A stretch of DNA of 64,000 nucleotides from assembly GCF_000015505.1 (NCBI RefSeq), contig NC_008757.1, forward strand, positions 248,001-312,000, written 5' to 3'. Source of the stretch: Polaromonas naphthalenivorans CJ2. GTDB lineage: Bacteria; Pseudomonadota; Gammaproteobacteria; Burkholderiales; Burkholderiaceae_C. Of this stretch, positions 33,830 to 42,218 are shown one piece after another. The notes below the pieces were generated by a model. It saw nothing but the letters and a program-made list of their open reading frames with translations. It was not told the origin of the DNA and made no database searches. How positions within the stretch are numbered: position 1 is the stretch's first letter; the number at the start of each line of letters is the position of its first letter. Both the position numbers and the translations under genes were made by a program.

Positions 33830-33933
33830 CCAATCTTTCCACGCCTGCAAGGGGGGATATTCATCATGGTTGTGGCAGTTTTCGAAAGCCGATTCACGAA
33901 GTTCCATTCTCCAGGATACAGACCGTTCCCAGA

Positions 33934-34941
33934 CTACCGCAATATCTTGAGTTGACTCGCGGTTTTCAGTTCGATCTGAGGAATGCCTTTGTAGCTTTCG
34001 ATTTGCCCAATGATGCAGACACTTCTCCCTTCTAACTGTCCCGGCCTTACCATTGGGAAGTCTGGTTTTTGTTTACCCCAGATTACCAGTACCAGCCGCT
34101 GGACATTGGGATAGACCGCGCCTACATCAACCCATGTGGGATTGCCGCGTGAATTCTCGCGATGAGTTACTTTCATCAAAGGACCGACTACCGCTGCAGT
34201 CTGACCAATATGCTGCCCAGCCTGTTGCCAACTGATAGGGTTGTCGCAGGTTGCACCTTCAGGAACCTGCACGGGCACCTCAGTAGCCGGTAAAGCAGAA
34301 AGCATTACAGGCTGGAGTGGGGTGGTAGCGCTTTGCACTGTTGCCTGAGACTGGCCGGATGAACCCCCGCGACTCTGCCAGACGATCACCATCACGAGCA
34401 TGAGGATGAGGGCAGTAAATGACGCGACGGTATATTTCATGACGGATGTCTCTTTATTGAGGTATTCGATTTTGTCGTTTTGGCCTTTGGTCAGTGCGTC
34501 CAGTCGCTCCTTTTCCTTGGCACTTAATGTCTTGCGTTGGGATTTGCTTTGTGAACGCTTGAGCAGCAGGCTGATATGTTCTGCACATCGGTTCGGTTCG
34601 TCCCTGACATCTCTGTTAGCAAAGCGCAGCACATACCAGCCTTGTGAGGTCAGTGCCGCTTGTCGGCGCTGCCAGTCAACAAAATCTGCATGGGACATCC
34701 CCGTACCCATACCGCGCTTGTCATAGCCGTCGATCTCGATTGCGATTCGAACATCCTCATTTTCATGGATGACAAAATCGCAGTAGCGCTGTCGTCTGTC
34801 CCCGTCCTGAAATGGATACTGCACCGAAACTGCATCAAAGCTGAGTTCAGGGATCAGAGGCAATACCGTCTCTGCAAACAGGATTTCATAATCGCTGCCA
34901 AAGTTTGACTTGTTTTTCGTCAGCCACTCATCTAGATTCAT
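33934..34941 (-). CDS. Membrane-anchored DUF559-like nuclease-fold protein
   Basis: Residues about 15-130 form a restriction-endonuclease-like (DUF559/VSR-type) domain: LSFDAVSVQYPFQDGDRRQRYCDFVIHENEDVRIAIEIDGY with the D-x(n)-E-x-D/K-type core, then QAALTSQGWYVLRFANRDV. A coiled segment, one transmembrane helix (TVASFTALILMLVMVIVW, about 168-186) and a C-terminal OB-like domain (about 235-335: AAVVGPLMKVTHRE...WVDVGAVYPNVQRLVLVIWG) follow. It probably acts at the inner membrane. Cargo of the trio element; its function is not known. Confidence 0.65.
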   Translation of the reverse strand: MNLDEWLTKNKSNFGSDYEILFAETVLPLIPELSFDAVSVQYPFQDGDRRQRYCDFVIHENEDVRIAIEIDGYDKRGMGTGMSHADFVDWQRRQAALTSQGWYVLRFANRDVRDEPNRCAEHISLLLKRSQSKSQRKTLSAKEKERLDALTKGQNDKIEYLNKETSVMKYTVASFTALILMLVMVIVWQSRGGSSGQSQATVQSATTPLQPVMLSALPATEVPVQVPEGATCDNPISWQQAGQHIGQTAAVVGPLMKVTHRENSRGNPTWVDVGAVYPNVQRLVLVIWGKQKPDFPMVRPGQLEGRSVCIIGQIESYKGIPQIELKTASQLKILR

Positions 34942-34996
34942 AAATTATGATAGGGTCATAATATTTATTATGCTGAGTACAGCACCTTGTTCTGTT

Positions 34997-35458
34997 TTAG
35001 TTGAGCAGTGATTTCCAGTCAATAAAATCTACCGTGTTGTCAAACAACTCTCTATCGAGAGTCCAATTTTTGTTTTTCAAGCGATTTTCGCAATGCTCTA
35101 CAGCATTCTTCATCAATTGGGCCAAAGCCAGATTTGATTCTGATTTCGAGAACATTTCATTGCAATAACTGTTGGATACTTGTACGAATGTTTTCCGTCG
35201 AGTACGAACTTTCCTTGTTGCTTCTGTATCCCAATATTCGCACCTGATTTGATTTTCACCATATTGGTAAAACTGTAAAAATCCAATTATCTCGTTATAT
35301 TTCCAATCGCCACCATATTCTTTGCGCAGATGCTCACTGATCAATGGATTTGAATTATCTGAATTTATTTTTTCTATGTAGGAGCGCATTTCATTGTAGT
35401 AATCATTCTCTTTTGTCCTGTAAACTTGAATTTCAAATAGTTTTTTGCTTTTGAGCAT
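34997..35458 (-). CDS. Small cargo protein, unknown
   Basis: A 153-residue protein, rich in Asn, Lys, Glu and Tyr, from an AT-rich gene unlike its GC-rich surroundings, which points to foreign origin. No motif was recognised. It lies just downstream of gmtX in the cargo zone. Confidence 0.5.
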   Translation of the reverse strand: MLKSKKLFEIQVYRTKENDYYNEMRSYIEKINSDNSNPLISEHLRKEYGGDWKYNEIIGFLQFYQYGENQIRCEYWDTEATRKVRTRRKTFVQVSNSYCNEMFSKSESNLALAQLMKNAVEHCENRLKNKNWTLDRELFDNTVDFIDWKSLLN

Positions 35459-35497
35459 TGGCTGTGATTATTTTTAATATTTAAATAGATGGCTTGC

Positions 35498-36193
35498 TTA
35501 CGGGCTATTCTCGGCTAAGAATGCCTCCGCTGCCGTTACAAATGACGGTGGAAATAATGTTTCCCCTTGTGCGTCGGTGATGCTGCCATCCTCCATCACG
35601 GTCATACCACGTTCCGCAAGTCGCGTTCGGTCAACACCAATTTTTAGAGCCCGCAGCAGTCGCGGCGGAACCGCATGGAATTGCGTAATGGGTCCATTGA
35701 CTTGAGTTTGCCCATCCGTCGTTGGAGTGGCGGAAATGGACGCTCCCACCTGCAAGGTTTTGAACGCTGCGTGCAGGTTGTCGTTGACCACCTTCAGGCG
35801 TTTTCCCTCCTCGATAGCCATGCGCAGCGTGGCGCGGATGCTCGGGTCCGTGATGAGTTCGAGTGCTGCCTCGACTTGTGACTTCGACTTGGAAAGGTAT
35901 TTTGTCGAACCGCTGCCTCCCTCAGCGTACGCGCTAATGATTTCGCGGAAATGCGTCCCTTGCGCGTTGCGCAGACTCTGCGTTTTCAGGCCCCCAGCGA
36001 CCTCTAGGCGGCGTCCAACTTCAGCCAACGAGTAGTCTCGCCCCCCGTCGCTTCGAATGCCTTCCAGGGCCTCCCAAAGGATGTCGAGATTTTTGACCTT
36101 GGACTCTCGGCTTGCTGCTTCACGATGCGTCTTGTACAACTGCCGGGCATCGCGCACTGGGTCAGGCGCAACGGTCGAGGTGGACGTTTTCAT
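35498..36193 (-). CDS. gmtX: Gamma-Mobile-Trio GmtX-like protein
   Basis: A 231-residue helical protein, the third gene of the recombinase operon. Its start overlaps the stop of the gene upstream (ATGA). Motifs: VKNLDILWEALEGIRSDGGRDYSLAEVGRRLEVAGGL (HTH-like) and AALELITDPSIRATLRMAIEEGKRL. Order, strand and size match the third member of the Gamma-Mobile-Trio; the symbol rests on that context, not on sequence comparison. Confidence 0.6.
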   Translation of the reverse strand: MKTSTSTVAPDPVRDARQLYKTHREAASRESKVKNLDILWEALEGIRSDGGRDYSLAEVGRRLEVAGGLKTQSLRNAQGTHFREIISAYAEGGSGSTKYLSKSKSQVEAALELITDPSIRATLRMAIEEGKRLKVVNDNLHAAFKTLQVGASISATPTTDGQTQVNGPITQFHAVPPRLLRALKIGVDRTRLAERGMTVMEDGSITDAQGETLFPPSFVTAAEAFLAENSP

Positions 36194-39100
36194 GAGGAGT
36201 TGCCTTCAATAAAAATTGTGCGGCTCAAGGCAAGGGACTTGGGCGTCATGGCCTGAAGCTGGTCTGCAAAAGCCTTTTCCATACCGAGTGCCCGCAGCGT
36301 GGTGCGGCCGTCCATGAGATCATGGACTGTTTTTGGCCCCAGCCTGGCGTACAAGAACTTTCCCATCGCATTAGCCGCACCGAGCGCATCCTCATCGTCT
36401 AGAAGCGAGAAGTGCGGCTCGCAGCCGGATGCGCGCAGCATTCTGTCAAACAGACGGGCGCGTTCCAGATTGGGGTGTTGCCAGTCGATTTTCAGCCCGT
36501 CAAACAGCATTGCGCTCTCACAAATACGATGCAACTGCTCGAACTCGTGCGTTTCAGTGAGAACCGCTTCCAACTCGCCTGTGCCGCCCACTGCCACCAG
36601 TGACAGTCCGCTGCCACCGGGCTTGTTGACGCCAAGGTTGTTGATGTGAATGCTTTGCTCCGTGAGGGCGTAAGCACACTGAAGGCTGAGCGCAATCGCA
36701 TCAACCTCGGCGGTCACTGACTCCAGCGCGGTTTCGGCAATTTCCAGGTCTCTTTGCTGCGAGAACGGGGTCACGTTTTCAAGAGCGTCGGCAAATTGGT
36801 TCGAAAGGGCATCGAATCGCAGTTGGGACTTCTCAAATGACACCGATGCCTTGCGCAGTCTGTACGACAGGTCAATGACGTGGGCCTCAAGCCCAAGCAG
36901 GAACGCGGGACCACTGACGAAGAATCGGCAACGGACGCAATTGCTTGCTCCACCCGGGACAGCCAGATACCGGATGAAACCAGAGCTTGGGTCCATCGAG
37001 GCGAGACCTTCATGGCAACGCCTTGCTGCAACCGGACACACGCCGTGGTCCATGACGACCAAACCTGTGCCAGTTCCGCTGGTGATGGCATCGAGCGCCG
37101 ACGGGTGCGTTCTGGCGACGGCGCGCTCCAGCTCCATTCTGCTGGCGCGCTGGATGAACCCTGCCATCTCGGACTGTTCCTTGCGTTGACGCTCCTGCAC
37201 TGCAGCATCCAACTGCACCGAAATGGTTTCGGCGTTGAGCTTGACGTAGTAGAGCGTCATGATGATCGAGGCATGCCCGACAATTTTCATGAGGATTTCC
37301 GGCGGAATGCCCTCTTCGTACATAGCGGTAATCATTGTGACCCGCAGCGTGTGAAGGTCGAACAGTGCCGCCGATGGCGCGCTTCTTTTCGTTGAGCTGA
37401 TAACAAGTTTTATCGGCTCGCCGTTTGCGAGGGTTTCACCAGCCAGCGCCAGCCTTTTCTCCAGTTCTTCCATGAGCCTCAACCAGAGGTTGCGCAGTCG
37501 AACATCAGACACAGGAAGGTCTGGTCGATGTTGATGGCAGGGGTCACGGAAGAGGAATAAGTTGGTGCCGAGCTTGCGAAGGTCCTCAACGTGCTTTGCC
37601 GCCTTCAGTTCGTTGATGTCGGTCCAATTGGTTGGGCCATCTAACTGGTTGTACTTTTCCTGCCAGTTGCGCATCCGTGCAAACAGTTGAAGTGCGTCCA
37701 GCTTCTCCCACGGCATGACGAAACCGGTCTTGTCCTTGTCTTTATCGATGTCCCCAGTCTTATTGGTGTTGAAGTACAGCACAGCGCCGAGACTACCGTC
37801 CTTGCGCTTGTATTGCCGGAACACACCACGCTCGACGCCCGCATTAGATGGCGCGTGTTTTCCCGTATTTGGTCCCCATGTTCCGTTCTCTTCATACCTG
37901 AGCGAATCGCCTTCACTGCTGTCGAGATGCCGAATTTGATAGGTACGAGCTGGGAGGATAAGCTTGGCCATAAGAGCGTATGTACGCACAGGGCTCCAGA
38001 CGCTCTCAAATTCTCGGGTTTCTGGATTTTTCCAACGGAAGTTGTCTGAGAGCTTTCCGACCTCTCGCGCCCAAGCGAAATCGTTCTCGGTCAGTATGCT
38101 CATCGCTTGGCGAATGAGACGCGTTGGCATGGACTCGCGGTGTGTCTCTCCCTTGTTGACACCGATAAACGTCTGTTTGACCAGCGGGTTGGCAAAGCCC
38201 GGCATCAAAATAGGAAATGCATTGTCGTCAGCCTGGATACAGACTTTGTGCAGAACCTCGTTGAGGAACTGGTACACCACCACCATCGTCTGACGCCCTT
38301 TATTGCCATCGATGTGAAAGAGAGGATCAGGACGACGCTTAATGTCACAGTAGCCTGCAGGACTTCGGTTGACAGTCGAGTTTTTGGCGATGTGCTCGAT
38401 AAAGACATTCACCGCACTCCGGCGTTTCCTATAGTTCGTCGGATTTTCGGCAAGATGCTGCTTTGCCAATTCCACCCATTCGATCATTGTTGGGTCAATC
38501 TCAAGAGCCCATTCGAAATTTTCCTTGCGGCGCAGATGACCAGACCTGGCCTGATAAAAGCCGAAGTCTTCCAGTACCCACGGAACCTGTTTGATGGAGT
38601 ATTCATCCCTTAGCGCCTGCAGCAGACCTGTAAACGCCATGGGTCGCTGTTTCCTCTTTCGCGTCGGCGCTGGCTGGACCTGCATGGTGGTGGGAGTTAT
38701 GTCGCCAAGTTCTACGACTCCAGCCCTGGAGAGCACCATGTCCACGAAGAACCGAAACGTCACAGCGTCGGTAAGGGTGTCGCGGGCGAGGTACTTTCGC
38801 ACATAGTTCAGAACGACTACGAACTCGGCGCTCCATCCCGCATTATTGAGGGTCAAGATAGCCGACGGAAACGGCTCTTGAACGGTCAGTGGCCACGCCA
38901 CCAGCCCTTTGCACCACATCGCTAGCATCAACTGCGTCAAAAACTGCTGGCCGGAGAAGTGGAAGCCTTCATTGTCGAGCTTTGCTTTGAACTCTTGGAG
39001 CAAAAGTACGTTCAGGCCTTCTCCGAAGGCTTGTGGCGAAACACAATCTGACAGCGCCGCAACCGCAGCCCGCTGGCCCGCTGGCGGTCGGTTGCTTCCT

Positions 39101-39387
39101 GGAAGTGCGTAGATACGAGCATTCCACTCGGCAACGACCACCTGGACGGCCGCTTGATTCCAAGCGGGAGAAATAAGGTATTGGTCGTGTGACTGGTTTT
39201 CATACACGGTACGGCCGGTCAGTTCGCTTGTGCGCGCGACAAACTGCTCTTTCTGCCAAATACACTTTTGCAGCGCCGTTCGTGGTGTCGGCGGCTGCCC
39301 TGCCTTGCGGCCACGGTTGTTTTTCGGTCGAGCAGCAACCTCGTCTGTTTTATCAACAGGCGTCTGTGTAGCCTTGAGCCGAGTCAT
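36190..39387 (-). CDS. gmtZ: Gamma-Mobile-Trio GmtZ-like large tyrosine integrase
   Basis: The start at 39387 (MTRLKATQ) overlaps the gmtY stop (ATGA) and gives 1065 residues. The catalytic domain lies in the middle: FDLHTLRVTMITAMYEEGIPPEILMKIVGHASIIMTLYYVKLN holds the H-x-L-R box, second His and Tyr. A C-terminal cysteine cluster (CPVAARRCHEGL, GGASNCVRCRFFVSGPAF) looks like a zinc-binding module, and long helical stretches follow. The size and order match the second protein of the trio. It should act together with GmtY on the element ends. Confidence 0.7.
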   Translation of the reverse strand: MTRLKATQTPVDKTDEVAARPKNNRGRKAGQPPTPRTALQKCIWQKEQFVARTSELTGRTVYENQSHDQYLISPAWNQAAVQVVVAEWNARIYALPGSNRPPAGQRAAVAALSDCVSPQAFGEGLNVLLLQEFKAKLDNEGFHFSGQQFLTQLMLAMWCKGLVAWPLTVQEPFPSAILTLNNAGWSAEFVVVLNYVRKYLARDTLTDAVTFRFFVDMVLSRAGVVELGDITPTTMQVQPAPTRKRKQRPMAFTGLLQALRDEYSIKQVPWVLEDFGFYQARSGHLRRKENFEWALEIDPTMIEWVELAKQHLAENPTNYRKRRSAVNVFIEHIAKNSTVNRSPAGYCDIKRRPDPLFHIDGNKGRQTMVVVYQFLNEVLHKVCIQADDNAFPILMPGFANPLVKQTFIGVNKGETHRESMPTRLIRQAMSILTENDFAWAREVGKLSDNFRWKNPETREFESVWSPVRTYALMAKLILPARTYQIRHLDSSEGDSLRYEENGTWGPNTGKHAPSNAGVERGVFRQYKRKDGSLGAVLYFNTNKTGDIDKDKDKTGFVMPWEKLDALQLFARMRNWQEKYNQLDGPTNWTDINELKAAKHVEDLRKLGTNLFLFRDPCHQHRPDLPVSDVRLRNLWLRLMEELEKRLALAGETLANGEPIKLVISSTKRSAPSAALFDLHTLRVTMITAMYEEGIPPEILMKIVGHASIIMTLYYVKLNAETISVQLDAAVQERQRKEQSEMAGFIQRASRMELERAVARTHPSALDAITSGTGTGLVVMDHGVCPVAARRCHEGLASMDPSSGFIRYLAVPGGASNCVRCRFFVSGPAFLLGLEAHVIDLSYRLRKASVSFEKSQLRFDALSNQFADALENVTPFSQQRDLEIAETALESVTAEVDAIALSLQCAYALTEQSIHINNLGVNKPGGSGLSLVAVGGTGELEAVLTETHEFEQLHRICESAMLFDGLKIDWQHPNLERARLFDRMLRASGCEPHFSLLDDEDALGAANAMGKFLYARLGPKTVHDLMDGRTTLRALGMEKAFADQLQAMTPKSLALSRTIFIEGNSS

Positions 39388-40886
39388 GTCAGTCCTTCGA
39401 AACTGGGTAATGAAAGTGCCTGTCCATCGCCCATGGCAGCGGCCACCTTTGCCACGCCGAGCTGCCGATAGACCTCCTGGCTCTTGACGTTGCGGTGATG
39501 CATGGCGACTTGGCCTTCCTTCTCGCCTATGCCAAGTTCGTTGAGCCACTGCCCATAGCGGTGACGCATTGCCTGGGTTGATGTTCCGCTCCACTTTGAT
39601 GGGGTAAGCCCAATCCGACGAACAGCAGCCACAAACGAATCGCTATAGGCCTCGGCGCCCAGCGGTTGGGCGTCTCGGGTCAAGAACGCCCACGGGGTTT
39701 GAAGGGCGAGTGGCCGAACGTATTCGAGGTACAAACGCCACAGCCTTAGAAACACGCGTCCAGCATTGCGATCAATCCAAAATACTTGAAACGCATTGCG
39801 GTCGCGGTGAGTCATCAGGTTGCCCTTCCAGCCTGAATGTCGGCGACCTGTTTCCATGGTCAAGGGGCGCTTGCCGCCACAGAAGCGCTGCAGGTAGTCG
39901 GTGCGGTTGGTCTTGCGCTTGGTGCCCGTCAGCGGATCAACGTAATAAATCATGCCGTCGTGAGGCTCGTGTACAAGCACGAGGGCCAGCTCTGGGTCAT
40001 CGGGGTCCACAAACACGTCGTCAACCCACAGGTGCATTGGCTCGCTCTCGCGACAGCCACCGTAGAGGCAAAGCAGGGTGATGAGAATGTCACGCAGATT
40101 GAACTTCACCCACAGTTCGGCAGCGTTCTGCTTTCCCGGATTGATGAATCCGGTCCAGAGCAGTGCATCTATGTGCTCGACTGGAAACGCTTTGGTTTCC
40201 TGCAGGAGGGTGTTCCGTCGGCCAGGGAGCGACGATCGGCGCGAAATCTCGGACCTAGGTACCTTCTGGCTGCGACTCTTGACGTGGGCCAAGAGCGCTC
40301 TGGACTTCTGCTTGTTCCATTGGCGCCAGAATATGAGCTGGTCGGAATAGGTCACGCCTTCCTGCATTGGGTTCAAGGCGGGCCTGCCGTGGCGCAGAGT
40401 AAGCCAGTCGCTGAACTCCACCAGGCATCGTGTGAGTCGGGCAACGTTCTTCTGGCTGGTTGCGGTCCAGTTGAGCCCGAGGGCGTCCTCGCCATCGCAG
40501 TAGCTGCCGAACAGCAGATCGTGAGCGAAGGCGGTGTAAATCAGGCCGCGATTCTCCTGCGGCCAGAACTCTTCAGTACGCACTGAGAGCCATTCGATAA
40601 AGCGTCCGATAGCTTGGGCATATGCCCGCTCGGCCGAAAGCGATAAACCTCGCTCTCGGAAGAATGCCAGGAGTTGCAAGAACGGCTGCTCGCCGACGAT
40701 GACCATTGCGGTCAGAGTCCCGCTGCGCATCTTGTCTCGAACTACGACGGTTTCGGTCCTTACCACCCTCGGACCTTCCAGAACAACCCCTTCATGTGTA
40801 CTCCTTGATAATATCGAGCGTCTGCCAGCGAACAACCCCGGCACCGGCTCGCCGGTGCCGGGGTTGTTCGCTGCGGGGTTGTTCAC
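39384..40886 (-). CDS. gmtY: Gamma-Mobile-Trio GmtY-like tyrosine recombinase
   Basis: A 500-residue recombinase. N-terminal SAM-like domain (about 65-170: LQLLAFFRERGLSLSAERAYAQAIGRFIEWL) and a catalytic domain with Arg in GCRESEPMHL, the R-H-R box QAMRHRYGQWL, and the second His and Tyr in VAMHHRNVKSQEVYRQLG. The start at 40886 includes a 48-bp palindrome as coding sequence (NNPGTGEPVPGLFA); a start nearer 40785 is more likely, which would put the palindrome upstream. It is first in the trio and its neighbours overlap it. Confidence 0.72.
   Translation of the reverse strand: MNNPAANNPGTGEPVPGLFAGRRSILSRSTHEGVVLEGPRVVRTETVVVRDKMRSGTLTAMVIVGEQPFLQLLAFFRERGLSLSAERAYAQAIGRFIEWLSVRTEEFWPQENRGLIYTAFAHDLLFGSYCDGEDALGLNWTATSQKNVARLTRCLVEFSDWLTLRHGRPALNPMQEGVTYSDQLIFWRQWNKQKSRALLAHVKSRSQKVPRSEISRRSSLPGRRNTLLQETKAFPVEHIDALLWTGFINPGKQNAAELWVKFNLRDILITLLCLYGGCRESEPMHLWVDDVFVDPDDPELALVLVHEPHDGMIYYVDPLTGTKRKTNRTDYLQRFCGGKRPLTMETGRRHSGWKGNLMTHRDRNAFQVFWIDRNAGRVFLRLWRLYLEYVRPLALQTPWAFLTRDAQPLGAEAYSDSFVAAVRRIGLTPSKWSGTSTQAMRHRYGQWLNELGIGEKEGQVAMHHRNVKSQEVYRQLGVAKVAAAMGDGQALSLPSFEGLT
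40826..40873. repeat. 48-bp perfect palindrome at the head of the trio operon
   Basis: Two 23-bp arms around a TC loop, with GGCACCGG / CCGGTGCC and GGGGTTGTTCG in the arms. A partial extra copy, GGGGTTGTTC, follows at 40875-40884. It may be a regulatory, terminator-like or recombinase-accessory site. Confidence 0.8.
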
Positions 40887-40996
40887 GGGCTAGTTACGGT
40901 CTCTGCACTTCAAGCCTGACGCGCTCTGTTGAAATGAGAAACGGAAAGAAGGTTTACGAGACACCGCAGTCACTCAGCCTTGTTCACTATAGATAA

Positions 40997-41022
40997 ATGA
41001 GTATGGTTTGTCACCGGGTATT
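40997..41022 (-). repeat. Right terminal inverted repeat of the element
   Basis: On the plus strand ATGAGTAT, 8 nt, ACCGGGTATT. It is followed by a 7-nt sequence (ACACCTA) before the nuclease frame resumes at 41030. Confidence 0.8.
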
Positions 41023-41029
41023 ACACCTA

Positions 41030-41566
41030 GCGCCAAATAAGGACATGCCCAGCCGCTCAGCGCAAGCCGAGAGCTTCAGCCTGGCCAACATGGTGCCCCA
41101 GGTCCATGCCAGCAATGCCGGCGTCTGGGAAGGCATGGAAGGGGCCGCGCGGCAAATGGCGCTCGATGAAGGCGAGGTCTATGTGGTGTCGGGCCCGGCG
41201 TTCATCGGCAACAACGTGCAGCGCGTGGGCAACGTGCTGGTGCCGACGCATTTGTGGAAAGTGCTCTACAGCCCGGCGCAGCAGCGCGCCGGCGCCTACG
41301 TGACGGCCAATGACGCCACGGGCACGTATTCCATGGGGAGCGTCTCGGAGCTGGAAAAGATGACGGGCGTGAGCGTCCTGCCCGGGCTGCCCCGGAGCAT
41401 TCGGGACAGCGCCATGGCGCTGCCCAAGCCGGCCGCGCAGCATGGCGGCAAGAAAAGCAGGACAAAGGGCCAAAGCCAGAGCCCGAGCAAAGAAGCAGAC
41501 GATTTCACGCTGCGCGACTTCGCGACCAGCATCCTGGACGCCATCAAGCGCGCCGGCCAACACTGA
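41030..41566 (+). pseudogene. DNA/RNA non-specific endonuclease, C-terminal part
   Basis: The frame resumes with APNKDMPSRSAQAESFSLANMVPQ, the second half of the NUC1 active site (Asn in S-L-A-N-M-V-P-Q), and continues with VVSGPAFIG, VPTHLWKVLY and DATGTYSMGSVSELEKMTGVSVLPGLP. The tail of about 55 residues is Lys/Ser-rich. In-frame starts at 40997 or 41046 could give a short product without signal peptide or catalytic His; it would be inactive. Confidence 0.9.
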
Positions 41567-41578
41567 AGGAACCCATCC

Positions 41579-41833
41579 ATGACCCAGGCATTCAAGCCCT
41601 ACGCCAACGAAGCCGATGTGCTGCGCATCGGCGAGCTGGAGATCGAAAACCGCCTTGACCGCGTCACGCTCACGGGCGATGTGGTGCTCACACGCGACAA
41701 GGCGGGCTTGGGGCTGGCTAGGCAGCTGCAGGCGCTGGCCGCCGGCATCGTCAAGGCGCTCGAAGCGGACAAGGCGCTGCCCGATGCGGTGGAGCTCAAG
41801 GCCGCCGTGACGGTCAAGAATCCATTTTCCTGA
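41579..41833 (+). CDS. Small protein, unknown, downstream of the nuclease
   Basis: An 84-residue protein, ATG preceded by AAGGAAC. It contains a strand-rich start (ADVLRIGELEIENRLDRVTLTGDVVLTRDKAG) and a helix (LGLARQLQALAAGIVKALEADK). It lies 12 nt after the nuclease gene and was probably co-transcribed with it before the insertion. No family was recognised. Confidence 0.6.
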   Translation: MTQAFKPYANEADVLRIGELEIENRLDRVTLTGDVVLTRDKAGLGLARQLQALAAGIVKALEADKALPDAVELKAAVTVKNPFS

Positions 41834-42218
41834 GGGCTTTTGGGGCCAAGCCGCTTGCGGGGTGATTCTCAAAAGCCCTGTGCGCACGACCACTGGGCGA
41901 ACCTTGCCCAATGTTGGCAATGCAGCGGGAGGGGGTATTGACCAACGGCTGCTTTCTGAAAGTTCAATTCCTACGTTTTGCCGACCCGTCAGCTGTCATT
42001 CATGACGGCCCGCTTCGGGCCCAAAGCCGACTCTGGTAGACGCGCAAAGTGACCACTTGTCTCTGACGAGTTTGGGTTCAAGAGAGCCGTTGGCAGTGTT
42101 CCTCGGCAGTCAGCCTAAGGGTGCAGCAACCAAGGTGCCAAGCGATTCTTATCATCAAACCCAACCCCGGGATAACGGCTCCCTCGCGTGCGGTCAAAGT
42201 AAGGCATCATCCTGTCGC
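41834..42218. other. Intergenic region before the nuclease-fold/Hachiman block
   Basis: A reading frame starts at 42057 in frame with the next gene, but its first 54 residues look non-coding. No promoter is clear. Confidence 0.4.

Larger units (their letters stand above)
32923..41029. mobile_element. About 8.1-kb Gamma-Mobile-Trio-like element inserted in a nuclease gene
   Basis: Deleting 32923-41029 joins DRGHM to APNKDMP in frame and recreates the conserved nuclease sequence, so the limits are known to within a few bases. The ends are inverted: AATACCCGGT (32924-32933) with ATACTCAT (32941-32948) on the left, and their complements at 41013-41022 and 40997-41004 on the right. It carries gmtY, gmtZ and gmtX on the minus strand and three cargo genes at the left end. 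Confidence 0.85.
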
